NCBI GenBank assembly: GCA_037043015.1
Contig: CM073324.1
Span: 18,256,597 to 18,320,596, forward strand
From: Bryum argenteum
Lineage: Eukaryota; Streptophyta; Bryopsida; Bryales; Bryaceae
Length of the DNA: 64,000 bases
Reading direction: 5' to 3'
This document shows positions 1 to 11,737 of this stretch, one piece after another. How positions within the stretch are numbered: the stretch's first letter is position 1; each line of letters starts with the position of its first letter. The notes under the pieces are model-generated. The model was not told where the DNA came from, searched no databases, and saw only the letters and a list, made by a program, of their open reading frames with translations. Made by a program: the position numbers and the translations under genes.

Positions 1-605
1 TGGAATTGCAACAATATTTTCACACTAACAAAAGTGAAAAATTGAATGATTTTTGAAGATATATCTTGTTCGCACCACCATTAATTTATTCGGGGTATTT
101 TATGGGATGTTTTGTTTTAAATTCTAGTCTTAGTAGTATAAATCATACTAAATCAAAGATGTTTTCAAAATATGGAATAGATTTGAGAGCAAAGGGTCTA
201 GTTTTGGATGGTTTTTCCTTTGTAAATTTATTTTGCACTTTTCATCAATGCAAGGTATATTGAGCGAGGAAATTTTTGATGATTATTTTTAGTACAAGGG
301 TAATATTGAGCTAAGGGTGAATAACTTTCTAGTTGGAGATTTTTTCATTGGAGTAGCTTTGTTGATAGAATCTCCCTGATTATAATGAATTCTTTTAGCC
401 TATTCTGCATACTAATACGTAACGATTAAGTAATCTATGAGGCCGTATGAGTAATGACTGAAACTTTGGTATTCATGACTTACAAAAAGTTTGTATAAGT
501 TCGTACGGTAGAGATCTAGATAGCTTATTTTCATTTTTATCTATAATACATTTTTTTTAAATGTGCAATTTTGGCTAAAAATAAGCTCGGACGTTCCAGG
601 GTTAG
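1..605 (+). mobile_element. Right-hand part of a TTAA-family element, cut by the window edge
   Basis: This stretch matches the right two thirds of the element at 4935-5895 and the outer element at 31416-33326. All three carry the terminal phrase GGCTAAAAATA followed by a GGACGT block. The expected terminus AGGGGTTAA is degraded to AGGGTTAG at about 598-605. No coding capacity was seen. The left end lies outside the window. The stretch around 500-530 is also useful as an unoccupied relative of the site hit at 32307. Confidence 0.7.
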
Positions 606-2502
606 AATGTGGACGGGTCCCCGAAATGGCCTCCGATCATGACTTGGCCTTTCACAAGAATTTGAGACCGTAACATACTTCTTGATCCACCCTAGTGTGC
701 TTCCACCCATATGTAGATGAATTTGGCAATGAAGAATAAATTAATAACTTTACTAGTACACCAACTAATTTGGGTTAGATTTGTAAACAATAATTATGTT
801 TGATTACTAGCATGGATGCAAAGGGTCACTTGAATACACAATAGGAGGATAAGAAATTGTGAATTGTACTTTGGAACATGCATGTTGATTTAATGTATGA
901 ACATCAATGTTGATTTACTGTATGAAGTAAAAAGGGCTCCAAGTGACTTAACCATTTGGAAAGAGCTCAAACCAATATAAAAAATAGTCTATATTTAGAT
1001 AAAATTAAGGGTCAAGAATACAATACATATAATTTATTATATTACCAATTGGCAAACAATCATAGCAATTGATAGTTAGCATAGATGCAATGGGTCACTT
1101 TAATATTCAAAAGGAGTATACGGTAATACGGAGTTGTGAATTGCATCTAATTGTATGCATGTTTGTCCATTATAACAAACAAAACTTTTACAAGGTGGAT
1201 TGCTTAATACTTACGCAAATGCAATAGTAGATCATAAACCTCACTCACGCATGAGCACAATTCTCCATCAACTCATAATAAAGCATTGAGGGTGCCAATT
1301 TTAAAACATCGTTTCAATAGATGATAATACGACTTATTCTACTCTTCTACTTCAAGACTCATTCTACTCTTCTACTGCACAACAATTACTCACTTTGCTA
1401 ACTTCCTACCAAATTGCCATACCGAAATACGCACCAATTTTGAACACCCCTCCTCAAAACCATTCAGAAGCACCAATGCCAAGGAGATTTCCACGACCTC
1501 ACACCTTTTATTCAAATCCACATGATTACAAACATTAACCTCAATACCGTTAATATGGCATTATTCCGATAAAATGATGCTTTTTGGGTGCTTAAAATGA
1601 AAAAACATAACTTTGTTTTTTGTTGAGTTTTGGCATGATAGGGTAAATATTTCTTAACAGTTGTTCAAAAATAACAATGTTTCTGAACGGTCGTTTAAAA
1701 ATATTTCCCTTTTACTATGTTCAAAGGTCAAAAACCATAAAAATGTGTGATATTATGGAAATTTTGGTCATATTTTGGAAATTTTGGTAACAAGAAAATA
1801 GCCTATCTTTGGCTGCACGAACCTAAAAGAATCTAATCTCCAAACATCTAGATTATGCTTTCTTCACCTGAAGAGCATATCATTAACCTAGTTAGCAGGG
1901 GTCCTCGAGCATGCAGGGTGGCAAAGTCCCAAACCACTCAAAGAAACTAATGAAGTTATTCTTGATTGATAAAGTGCAATTGCAAGAGAGAAAAAAGCAC
2001 AACATCCTCAACTCCAATTCAATTAGTCTACATAAGTATGGCATGTCGACCTTTCAACGATTGAGATGCAAAACCCCATCACTGTAGAAGCAATTTCTTT
2101 TATTATAAGCTTGAAGAAGGATTGTAAGAAGGTAGTTGATGGATTGCTTGCATTATTAAGCCAATTTAACAACCTTTCAAACCACCAATACTCCACTCTT
2201 TCTCTTTGAAAATCTAACTTCAACTGAGAGCCTTTACTATAGACTCAAACTAGTGCTAATCAACTAGTAAGAGCAATAATAAGGCACGAACAGGAGGCAC
2301 GAACAGGACAGCCTTCTATGAGGTCTAAGAAATTTCATAGAATTGATAGATTGGTTGCAAATTGAGGCCATTGATACAACCATTCTGACCTTCAACACTG
2401 CTCCACCAACTGTGCTCCATTCGCAATTATTTAAAACTTCTATTTAACATCTTGGTAGCAAATTGCCGAGCATATCAAGAGAAAGAAGTGCACGCCACTT
2501 AC

Positions 2503-2747
2503 TCGCATGCGTGCGTGGCTGCATCGTTGGGGACGTGGAAGTCCTCGCTTGGAGTTGGCGAGAGAGAGTACTCTTCTTGCTCGGGAGAATTGTTGAGATT
2601 AATGGAAAGCTCGTGTTTCCTCTCTAGCATGCGGCGATCTTTGCAATTCTTTCTCTCACGCTCTCGTAGGTTCCATGAAAGATCAACCACAATGTTGACA
2701 AGTTGATCCTGCTCATCCTCAATGAGATCGACATGATGAGGCTTTAT
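2503..2747 (-). pseudogene. Exon-like remnant, copy A, of an unrecognised multicopy gene
   Basis: The minus strand is open for 81 codons and ends at a good donor (GA|GTAAGT) in phase 2. The peptide is acidic at its start (HVDLIEDE), then basic (RERERKNCKDRR), then reaches INLNNSPEQEEYSLSPTPSE. The same frame and donor occur at 7116-7363 and, for the second half, at 42363-42550. The initiating ATG seen in copy B is ATA here, so this copy looks dead. I do not recognise the family. It could be the first exon of a host gene or a captured exon carried by a repeat. Confidence 0.5.
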
Positions 2748-3518
2748 GACACAATTCCAACCTTTGCCCCGGCCTAACTCACTCTAATTCCTTCTATTTC
2801 CCCATTAATGTTACTCAATCTCAATTTGTCGGTTCACTGGACCGAACGACTAGACTCAGAGGTTTCATTTTTGTGAATCAATAAACTGTATCTCACGAGA
2901 CGGCCCTTCCTCCAAATGAGAATCAAGCCCAGATTCAAGTGCCCTACAAAAGAATGAGATATAACAGTGAATGGGCAGTGATTGAAGCAGAGCATTGATT
3001 GAGCAGGGAAAATGGGTCGTGCCTTGATAAGTTGACCCGTCCAGCGAGGGTTTGGTGGAATGGAAGTGAGGTTGTCCGACGGCCGCAGTTTGAATTGATC
3101 TGACTTGCTACCTTACGCATGCCTCTCTCTGTGGGTGCGAAGTTGATTTTATTTGATTCCACCCACCCCAACCCAACCATTTGGCAGTTTGAAAACCAAT
3201 CATTCAGACGAACTTAACACCTTTCGAATTAGTGTCTGTGTTTCTCCTGGTCCTGTTGTGTGGGCCTGCATTGTGCTTGTTGTGTCTGGAGTGATCAAGA
3301 ATGCCAAATGGTCTGTTTGTGGGCAATTCCTTTCATGAAGGTATGTATTATTTTGTTGCTTTTCTGGGGAACTAGAAGGAAGTCCAGAAGAAAAAAATAA
3401 AACAAAGAGAGTGAGCTACAATTATATCAAGTGCACCTCCGGAGCTAACCCGGAGACAGGGCCAATGCGGTCGCTAAGCCGTTTCAACCCGGAAATGGGA
3501 GCGAAGTCCCAATCGGTT

Positions 3519-3520
<2 letters not shown>

Positions 3521-3575
<55 letters not shown>
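3521..3575. repeat. (AT)n microsatellite
   Basis: An uninterrupted AT dinucleotide run of about 55 bases inside duplicated block A. The matching point of copy B near 8380 lacks it, so the run arose or expanded after the duplication. Confidence 0.97.
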
Positions 3576-3579
<4 letters not shown>

Positions 3580-4934
3580 TTACTTTGACACAACGTATCT
3601 TAAGTCCGTATACTGAAATTTAATAAAAGAAATTGGAGGGTACACTACTAGATAGAGAGTTGTAAACAAGATCCTTCCGTTTGGTAAACACTCAAAAGAC
3701 CGCAGTGGCCTAGGCTAGGAGAGGTCTCCCATATGACTCTAGCCAAATATCAAGAAATATGATAAATACACCACTCAAGTAAGATTCAGAGAAGGAGTAC
3801 TTAAGGTAGATTTGAGAGAACCCAGTGGTCAAATACAATGAGAGAAAGAGAGTAAATTATATTATCACTTATCAAAGGCTTGTATTGTGTTGCTTATTTT
3901 CTATGTAATGAAGATCTACAAAATAAGGGACTACAAGGATTGGAAAAATGCCCATTGAATTTAGAGTCTTTAGTTTCAATATATAATTCATATCCAAATT
4001 TGACGCAATTGAAGCTCATACATCAATGGTGATAGGAGAGTGTTTGGTGTGATATATCAAGAAATCTTTTCATTTCTCAAAAGAAGAAAAAGAAAAATGT
4101 GAATTTATGTAATCATGGAGATGTAATTCTCGGGAAAAATTGTAGAGACCTCTTACCAGTACTGACTGAATGTCTGATATGAGAGGAGCCAAAAGTAGTC
4201 ATGGACAATTGGGATAATGTCAAGTGGGTATAAGTATCAGCAATAGGGCAAATGAACATTTCAATTTAGAGAATAGACATACCACCCTTAATGTCTTCAA
4301 CTATTTTAGAGGGTTATCAACTTATCACTGATGAATAGGAACCAATAATAATTTGACTTATCATTTTTACAACTTTCCACTCAATGAACTAATGGGACTA
4401 TTGACTTACTTTATTTTTATTTTATTTTTTTCAGAAAATAAAATAGAAGAAAAGAAAATAACAAAGAAAAAAGATTGGATGAAATTTTGAATAAGTCTAC
4501 ATGCATCCTTTTAACATCACAAACTCAAATTTGATAAGGTTTACATTAAGGTTTACTCCACTAAAACAACACTGATCATTTTAATATTTAGTGGCAATAG
4601 TTCAATCTCAACAAGTTTCATTTCCAAATATAAGCATTACCTCCAACTAAGAATTCAATAAGAACAATACTACATCTAAAAGAAAGTAAAACTTTGAGTA
4701 TATACATGATGTTGGGAATTTACCGTAATAAATACCTTTGACCTCTTGAGCTTGAGTGTAAGGTGTAAGGGTAACTCATATATGTAAGTTTTAGATGATT
4801 AATGGATGGTCTCAATTGACTTCATGGTAAGTGATTAGATAAATGACATGCTACAACTCTCAATATAAATGAAGACTAGAGTAATTATAAAATTGTCAAA
4901 TCATCAAAAGTGTTGTAAATGGCATGATAATCTC

Positions 4935-5895
4935 TTGACCCCTATTGTGTCCAAAACAACAATCTAGATGAAGGTCGGATACCTTGAGGAGCCAATACTT
5001 CTTCATCACAACTCCATTTTGGACATAATCACTTCTATACAGTCACAAATCAAGTCTAGCTTGTGTAGTAAGAATTGCAGACCCATATAGTAAACTATGA
5101 ATAAATAGCATGCATGTTAGTGAAGGCTTGTTTTTTATTTTGGGTTTTCAAGCATTTCGCATGTTTTACTATTGCGAGCCAATTATGTGGGATCAACAAT
5201 AGTATTTTATGAATTTTTTATATGAGTGTGATCTTTACATGCACCCCAACAACTTTGTAGCTGGAAGATTTCTAATCCACATAACATTGGTACTGAATTT
5301 GCAATGATCTTTCTACAATGGGAGAAGTGATATAATAAAAGATTTTTGGGGAGCTATAACTCCTACATCCACCATTACGTTTGGAATTCATTTTTTTGGG
5401 TTGGATTCATATTATTGCCTACTCTTAATGATAGAAACATTGACCTGATCAATGATATTTTGAAGATAAGGTATGGATTTGAGTGCAAGGGGTCTTGTTT
5501 TGGACTATTTTTCTTTTGTGAAATTTTTGGTTGTTTTCACTATCGTAAGGCTACTATTTGAGCCAAGATTTTTTTTGGTGAATGTTTTGGTACAATAGAG
5601 TTTTTTGGATGAAGATGAGTAACTTTATAATAAACAAGTATTTAGCACTGAAGTTATTTTTATTGCAAATTTCATGTTGGTAGTACTTTTATTTCAGATT
5701 GTAAATGATAGTTTTTTGTAGCGTATATTGTGCACTAAATAGAATGATCTTGCAATTTCTGAGGTCCCATGAGTCAAGTTTTGGTCCACATGATCTTCAA
5801 GGAAATGTGAATATCTTATTTTAATTTTTATCTATGTTACTTTTCTCAAGAATGAGTTTTTGGCTAAAAATACTCCAAGGACGTATAAGAGTTGA
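4935..5895 (+). mobile_element. Degraded TTAA-family element, about 960 bp
   Basis: The left end reads TTGACCCCTA and the right end AAGAGTTGA, degraded forms of the family termini TTAACCCCTA and TAGGGGTTAA. Both ends carry the same TTGA tetranucleotide. The interior follows the outer element at 31416-33326 in order (AGAGCC near the left, a block about excised poly-T sequence in the middle, GGCTAAAAATA near the right). Length agrees with the outer element once its nested insert is removed. No transposase frame is visible, so it is non-autonomous or decayed. Confidence 0.7.
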
Positions 5896-7115
5896 GAAAT
5901 CTAATATGGCTGTGAAACATGAGGTTTTTGGATGATTTATGATGTTTGAATTTGATGCTAAGTTAAGTGTCTCATGCACCCTTAATTTAATGTACTTTTG
6001 AAGCTTCTTGTTAATATTGAGGCTTGTGTCTCGAATGGATTTGCTTAACAAATGGAATATATATGGGAATATTATAACACCCATTTATGAATATACTTAG
6101 ATCCTCAATTCGGTTATAATGGCGTCATTATGGTAAAATGGCGCTCTTTGAAGTGTTTAAAATGAAGATAATAACGTTGGTTTTGTCGAGTTTTGACATA
6201 ATAGTGTAAATCTTTCTAATTGCATTTCGAAAACAACAATGTTTTTGAACGGTCGTTCAGAAATATTGCCCTTTGACTATGTTCAAAGGTCAAATATCAT
6301 TTAATATGTGTGATATTATGGAAATTTTGGTGATATTGTGGAGAAATATGTGTGATATTATGGAAATTTTGGTGATATTACAGAAATCACTTGTTATAAC
6401 GAAGTACATGTGTGATATTAATAAATATGCCATTTTGCAAGCATAAATTGCCAGGATGTGAGCTAGGGAGGTGCGGCATTTAGTTTTTAAATGCAAATGT
6501 TAAAATGTTACAAAGCGCTCTGCTACGAATTCAACCGATTTGAGCTTGTAAACTTGGTAAACTTAAGAAATCCGGAAAACATAAAGAAAAAAAATAAAAA
6601 ATTAAGAGAACCTACTCAGAGAAACTAATCAAGTTCTTGTTTGATATAGTTCAATTACAAGAGAGGAAAAACCACAACAACCTCAAGTCCATTTCTATCA
6701 CTCTACATAAGCTTGATTTTTTGACATGTCGACCTTTCGACAATGAAAGTGCAAAACGCCAACGAGAAGCACTTTCTTCAATTCCGAGCCCAATTAAGTA
6801 TTGTGAGAAGGTAGTTGATGGGCAGGGTTGCAATGTTAAGCATATCGTACAACCTTTCAGACCACCAATATTGCATTGTTTCACTAAAAGTATAACGGTA
6901 TAAAAATTGAACTTTGTTACACTGAGAGCCTTACATATGGACTCAAACAATTGTGAATCGACCAAGAGCAAAAATAAGGCATGAAACCACGACAAGTGTC
7001 ACAAGGACGTTTCTCTGAGATCTAAACAACTACACACAATTTCTAGATTGGTTGCAAGTTGAAGCTATCAATACAACCATTCAAAGCAGAGTGCAAAGTA
7101 GATTGCGTCACTTAC

Positions 7116-7363
7116 TTGCACCCGTGCGTGGCTGCATCGCTAGGGATGTGGAAGTCCTCGCTTGGAACTAGCAAGAGAGAGTACTCTTCTTGCCGAGGAG
7201 AATTGTTGAGATCAATGGGAAGCTCATGTTTCCGCTCTTGCACGCGGCAATCTTTGCACTTCGTTCTCCCTCTTTCTCGTCGGTTCCATAAAAGATCCAC
7301 CACAATGTTGACCACCTCATCCTCCTCCTCATCCTCAATAAGATCGACATGATGAGGTTCCAT
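7116..7363 (-). pseudogene. Exon-like ORF, copy B, with ATG and splice donor
   Basis: Starting at an ATG, the minus strand encodes 82 codons and ends at CAA|GTAAGT in phase 2. The peptide begins MEPHHVDLIEDEEEDEVVN, continues with a basic R/K/C-rich segment, and ends with PIDLNNSPRQEEYS and SEDFHIPSDAA. It is collinear with 2503-2747 apart from one extra codon. A further relative with the start MESCHVDLINDEE lies near 43290-43530 (minus). No downstream exon could be joined convincingly: 6651-6910 on the minus strand is shared among copies but its frame is broken. The function is unknown. It could be a live first exon or a fossil. Confidence 0.45.
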
Positions 7364-7410
7364 GATAGTATCGCAAATTGAAGAGTTCTTGTGAGCTTGG
7401 GACCACTCGA

Positions 7411-7622
7411 GGCGCAAGGGCGCAAACGTGCAAAGAAGCAAGGGCGCGAGCGCGCAAGGGGACAAACTCGTAAGGGGGCAAGCGCACAAGGGCGGAAGCG
7501 CACAAGGGCACAAGCGCGCAAGGGCGGAAACACGCAAGGGCGCAAGCGCGCAAGGGCGCAAACACGGAAGGGCGCAAGGGCAAGGGGACAAGCGCGCAAG
7601 CGCGCAAGGCGGAAGGGCGCAG
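7411..7622. repeat. GC-rich minisatellite, unit about 9-10 bp
   Basis: Degenerate tandem copies of CGCAAGGGCG-like units stand out in AT-rich surroundings. Several frames on both strands remain open only because the unit lacks stops. The sequence next to it on the minus strand is the start of the exon-like frame at 7363. Copy A of the block has no equivalent array, only a short ACGAACAGG doublet at about 2285-2305. Confidence 0.9.
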
Positions 7623-9790
7623 CTCAGTATAATTGCTTCATTTTCCGTGCTAATGCTACTCAATCTCAATTGGTTTATTCGCAAATGAACCGATTCGACT
7701 GAGGTTTGAATTTCTAAAAACCAAGAAACTGGTATCTTTTATGAGGGCCCTTTCTCCAAATGAGAATAAGCCCAGAGTTTCAAATGGCTTATAGATGAGA
7801 ATGCGAGATAACAATGAATGGGCAGTGATTGAAGGAGGGCATTGATTGAGCAGGGAAAATGGGTCGTGCCTTGAGAATGAAGTCGACCCGTCCGATGGAG
7901 ATTTGGTGGAATGGAAGTGAGGTTGTCTGATGGCCGCAGTTCCAATTGCTCATGACGTGCTACAACACCCCTCTCTCTCTGGGTGCTAAGTTGATATTAT
8001 TTGATTCCACCCACCCCAACCCACCGATTTGGCAGTTTGAAAGCCAATCATGCAGACGACCTTAACACCTCTTGAATCAGCCCCTGTTTCCCTGCTGTGT
8101 GTGTGTGCCTGCTATGGTGCTTGTTTATGAGTTGATCAAGAAAGCAAAATGGTCTGTTTGTGGGCAATTCCTTTCATGAAGATATGTTTGATTTTTCTTG
8201 TTTTTTTGAAGAACCAGAAGGAAGCCCAGAAGAAAAAAAACTTAAGAGAGAGTGAGGTACAATATCAAGTGCACCTCCCAAGCTAACCTCGAGATTGGGC
8301 AGGTGCAGGTGTGAGTGATTTTCACCCTTAAATGGGAGAGAAGCCCCAAAATGACATGTTCTCACCAAAGAATATACAAAAATCTTTGACTCAATGTATC
8401 TCAAGTCTGTATACTAAACTTTGATAAAAATAATTAGGAGGGTACACTACTTAGATAGTTGTAAACAAGATTCTTGTAATTCAAAGGCCAATACAAATTA
8501 CAAATTATTTAGTAATAGTAGAAAACCTTCATACATCGGGCCGAGATCAACCCTTGAAATACACTCGAAGGACTTTACTAGCCTAGGAGAGGTCTCCCAT
8601 ATGACTCTAGCCATATATCAACAAATATGATTAATACACCACTCAAGTTAGATTCATAGAAGCAGTTCTTACCTTCTTTGTTCCATTGAATTTGTCCTTG
8701 TCGGTTCTCTTAGATTTACATGAAGTGGTAGATCTTAGAAAAACTGTAGGAAAATACAATGAGACAAATAGAAATAGTCATATTATCACTTATCAAAGGC
8801 TTAAATTAGTGTTGCCAAATTTTCTATGTACTGAAAATGTAGAATACAAGGCACTACAAGGATTGGAATAAGGGCCATCGAAATTGAAGTTGTTTAGTTT
8901 CGATATATAATTCATATCTTAATTCAAAACATTTGAAGCTCACACATCCACGGTGATAGGAGAGTGTTTGGTTTGATACATCAACAAATTGTTTTTGTTC
9001 TTAAAAGATAAAAAGGAAAAAAAGTGGATACATGTAATCATGGAGATGTAATTCTCAGAAAAATTGTAAAGACCTTTTACGAGTAATGCTTGATATGAGA
9101 GTAGCCAAAAGTAGTCATGCAAAATTGGGATAATGTCAAGTGGGTATAAATATCAAGAATAGGGCATATAAACATTTCAATTTAGAAAATAGACATACCA
9201 CCCTTTACTTCTTCAAGTATTTGAGAGGGTTATGACTCATGAAAAGAACCAATAATTATTTCACATATCATTTTTGTCAAAACTGAATGCACATCCACCT
9301 ACTAACTAACAACTTTCCACTCAATGAACTAATGGCACAATTGATTGATTGATTTATTTTTTATTTTTTATTTTTTTAAAGAAAAAAAAGAGAAAGAAAC
9401 AAAGAAATTAGATTGGATGAAAAGGTCAATATGCTTCCTTTTCTCATCACAAACTCAAATTTGGTAACGTTTACATTAAGGTCTACACCACTCAAAAGAA
9501 CACTAATCATTCTAATATTTAGTGGCAAGAGTGCAATCTCAACAAGTTTAAATCAAATTATAAGCAACACCTACAAACTAAAAACTTAATAAGAACAATA
9601 CTACATCAAAATGAAGGTTAAACTTTGAGTATATACACGATGTAAAGAACTTACCATAGTAATACCTTTGACCCCTTGGACCTCAGTGTAAGATATAAGG
9701 GTATATCATAAATATAAATTTTATATGATTGATGGATGGTTCATGGTAATTGATTAAATAGATGACCTATAGCTCTCAATGTGAATGAAT

Positions 9791-10735
9791 ACACCATCTT
9801 TTAGGTATAAACCTTGACTAATTCAAATTGAACTCACGCTCCAAATTTAGAAAACTGTCCTAGAGGCGTTCATTTTTGTATTTTCTTTGGTGAAAGGTTA
9901 TTTTGTATAATTGAAACTTTTTAGTTTCAGTTTAATGCTTCATTTTATAATTTTGATTGATATCTTTATTTATATTAAATTTAAATTACATTTAAACTTA
10001 ACACTTTCTATATACAAGAAAAATTTGTCTTTGATCCTAAACAACATTATTCCATCACCAAAACACACTACACCATTAAAAATTTGAACGTTTTACCACA
10101 TAACTTTACTCCGTAGTAGCACCATTTGTTGCTTTTCGTCTTGAAGAGCATGGAGATTATGTGTTGATTTAAATTGAGTTAAGCTGATTGAAACTTGATT
10201 GGAGTAGTTGTTTATTGTAGCTCTATTTTGTACAATACATATGTTTTAGGTATAGTTTGTATTTCAAGAAAAGGAAACAAACTAGACGATAGGACTTCTT
10301 AGATGATTCAAGTTGCTCAGCATAATTATATACAAGGTCCTTAAAACACAAAAGTCTAATACTCTGATGTGCTTGTTATTGAAAAGATAATAATTGTCAC
10401 CTTCACACTCCACTAGTAGATAATGGCATAAAAAAGACACTTTAAAGTGACTTTCCCATAGTGACACGAGAGTGCCTATGAAGATTGTGCTTCTAATGAC
10501 ATGAAACTAAATTATTGTATGTGTCACTTTTCTACTGTTACAAACTAAAGAGTTGATGAATCAACAAGGTTTGACGAACCACCTTAAACCCCTAAAGTCA
10601 AAATGGACCACATTGTAGTTTAATGTAGTTGATTTGCTGAAAATATATATGTTGTGGTCTATTGTGGTAAATTGACTCAAGAAGACATGTTTTTTGTAAA
10701 AGTTGAAACTTAGACTCCATATATCTTGTAACTGG
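9791..10735. other. AT-rich intergenic DNA, nothing recognised
   Basis: No frame, RNA gene, repeat partner or terminal inverted repeat was noticed in this stretch. Confidence 0.6.
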
Positions 10736-10736
10736 A

Positions 10737-11105
10737 ACGGTGAAATTTGATGAAATCGGTGAAATTTGATGAAATCGGTGAAATTTGATGAGATCAGTGA
10801 AATTTGATGAAATCGGTGAAACTTGATCAAATCGGTGAAATCTGATGAAATCGGTGAAATTTGATTAAATCGGTGAAACTTGATCAAATCGGTGAAAACT
10901 GATCAAATAGTGAAATTTGATCAAATCGGTGAAATTTGATCAGTTCGGTGAAATTTGATCAAATCAGTGAAATTTGATCAAATCAGTGAAATTTGATCAA
11001 ATTAGTGAAACTTGATCAAATCGGTGAAATTTGATCAAATTAGTGAAACTTGATCAAATTGGTGAAATTCGATCAAATCAGTGAAATTTGATCAAATCAG
11101 TGAAA
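10737..11105. repeat. 19-bp tandem array (minisatellite)
   Basis: About nineteen head-to-tail copies of GAAATTTGATCAAATCGGT, with variation mainly at GAT/GATG and CGG/TGG/CAG. Degenerate copies continue to about 11215 and reappear at 11390-11408 and 11726-11800 on both sides of a SINE. The array was therefore longer and was split by that insertion. Confidence 0.93.
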
Positions 11106-11408
11106 TTGGTGGGTGTCGGTGAAATTTCATCCAATTGGTAGGATTGGTGAATATATGGTGAAATTTGATTAAATTGGTAGGATTAGTTTGTATATGGTCA
11201 TCTTTCATCAAGTTGGTAAGATCAACGTTGTTTTCTTCAACAACTCGACAACTCGACCTTTGCCTACCTTCGATTTCCTCACACGCTTGGTCTAGTGTGT
11301 GAGGTGACAAAGGGTTGAGCAAAGGGCGACCGCCAATTGCCCTTTGTTGAGTTGTCAAAAAAGACAGCTCTAGGTAATATTGGTGGATACATGGTGAAAT
11401 TTCATCAA

Positions 11409-11725
11409 GGCGCCACAAGCCTTAGCTTGGTTGTTAAGGCTCATGGTCCAACAACAAAGAGGTCATGGATTCTATTCCTCATGTCGGCATGGTGCTCACC
11501 AACATGGTCCACCTAACTATGGTGCAAGGTTCTTGGACCTCGTTGGATGGGTACCTCAAAGAGCTTTAGGGAATACCATGCAGGAGTGTTCACCCCCTGA
11601 GGGGTTAGTAGTCCCGCCATTGGCGTGATGATCTCCGGACATACATGCAAGGATAAGTCGAACAAACGAACACTCTATTCACACTAGCCTCTTAAGGGGT
11701 TGGAGTTTCTATGCTTCCTCTTTTA
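11409..11725 (+). mobile_element. tRNA-like SINE, copy 1
   Basis: The 5' part resembles a Pol III internal promoter: an A-box-like TAGCTTGGTTGTTAAGG at about 11423 and a B-box-like GGATTCTATTCC at about 11467. It is collinear with the copy at 25828-26199, including the motif GGGTACCTCAAAG and the tail GAGTTTCTAT. It is flanked by a perfect 12-bp direct repeat AAATTTCATCAA at 11397-11408 and 11726-11737. Removing the insert and one flank restores a 19-bp minisatellite unit, which supports genuine retroposition. Confidence 0.8.
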
Positions 11726-11737
11726 AAATTTCATCAA

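Larger units (their letters stand above)
606..4934. repeat. Copy A of a diverged tandem-duplicated block
   Basis: Long parts of this block reappear in the same order at 5896-9790: 1555-1800 matches about 6120-6420, 1920-3400 matches 6600-8250, and 3590-4870 matches 8390-9790. Point changes and indels are frequent, so the duplication is not recent. 606-1550 has no clear partner in copy B. No intact gene was found apart from the exon-like remnant at 2503-2747. Read on the minus strand, 2750-3340 resembles a gene 5' region and is also shared with copy B. Confidence 0.75.
5896..9790. repeat. Copy B of the diverged tandem-duplicated block
   Basis: This is the partner of 606-4934. Homology fades at about 9790. 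Copy B differs by a GC-rich minisatellite at 7411-7622 and by a better preserved exon-like frame at 7116-7363. A short tandem reiteration of GTGATATTATGGAAATTTTG lies at 6308-6415. No complete gene was seen. Confidence 0.75.

Noticed and set aside
3642..3650. CACTACTAG as a second CACTA terminus
   Set aside because: No matching TAGTG end or target duplication, and the paralogous copy at 8446 has a changed word.
7112..7684. Long open frames (90 to 190 codons) on both strands around the GC-rich array
   Set aside because: They result from a repeat unit without stop codons and begin at non-ATG codons; only the 7116-7363 part is supported by other copies.
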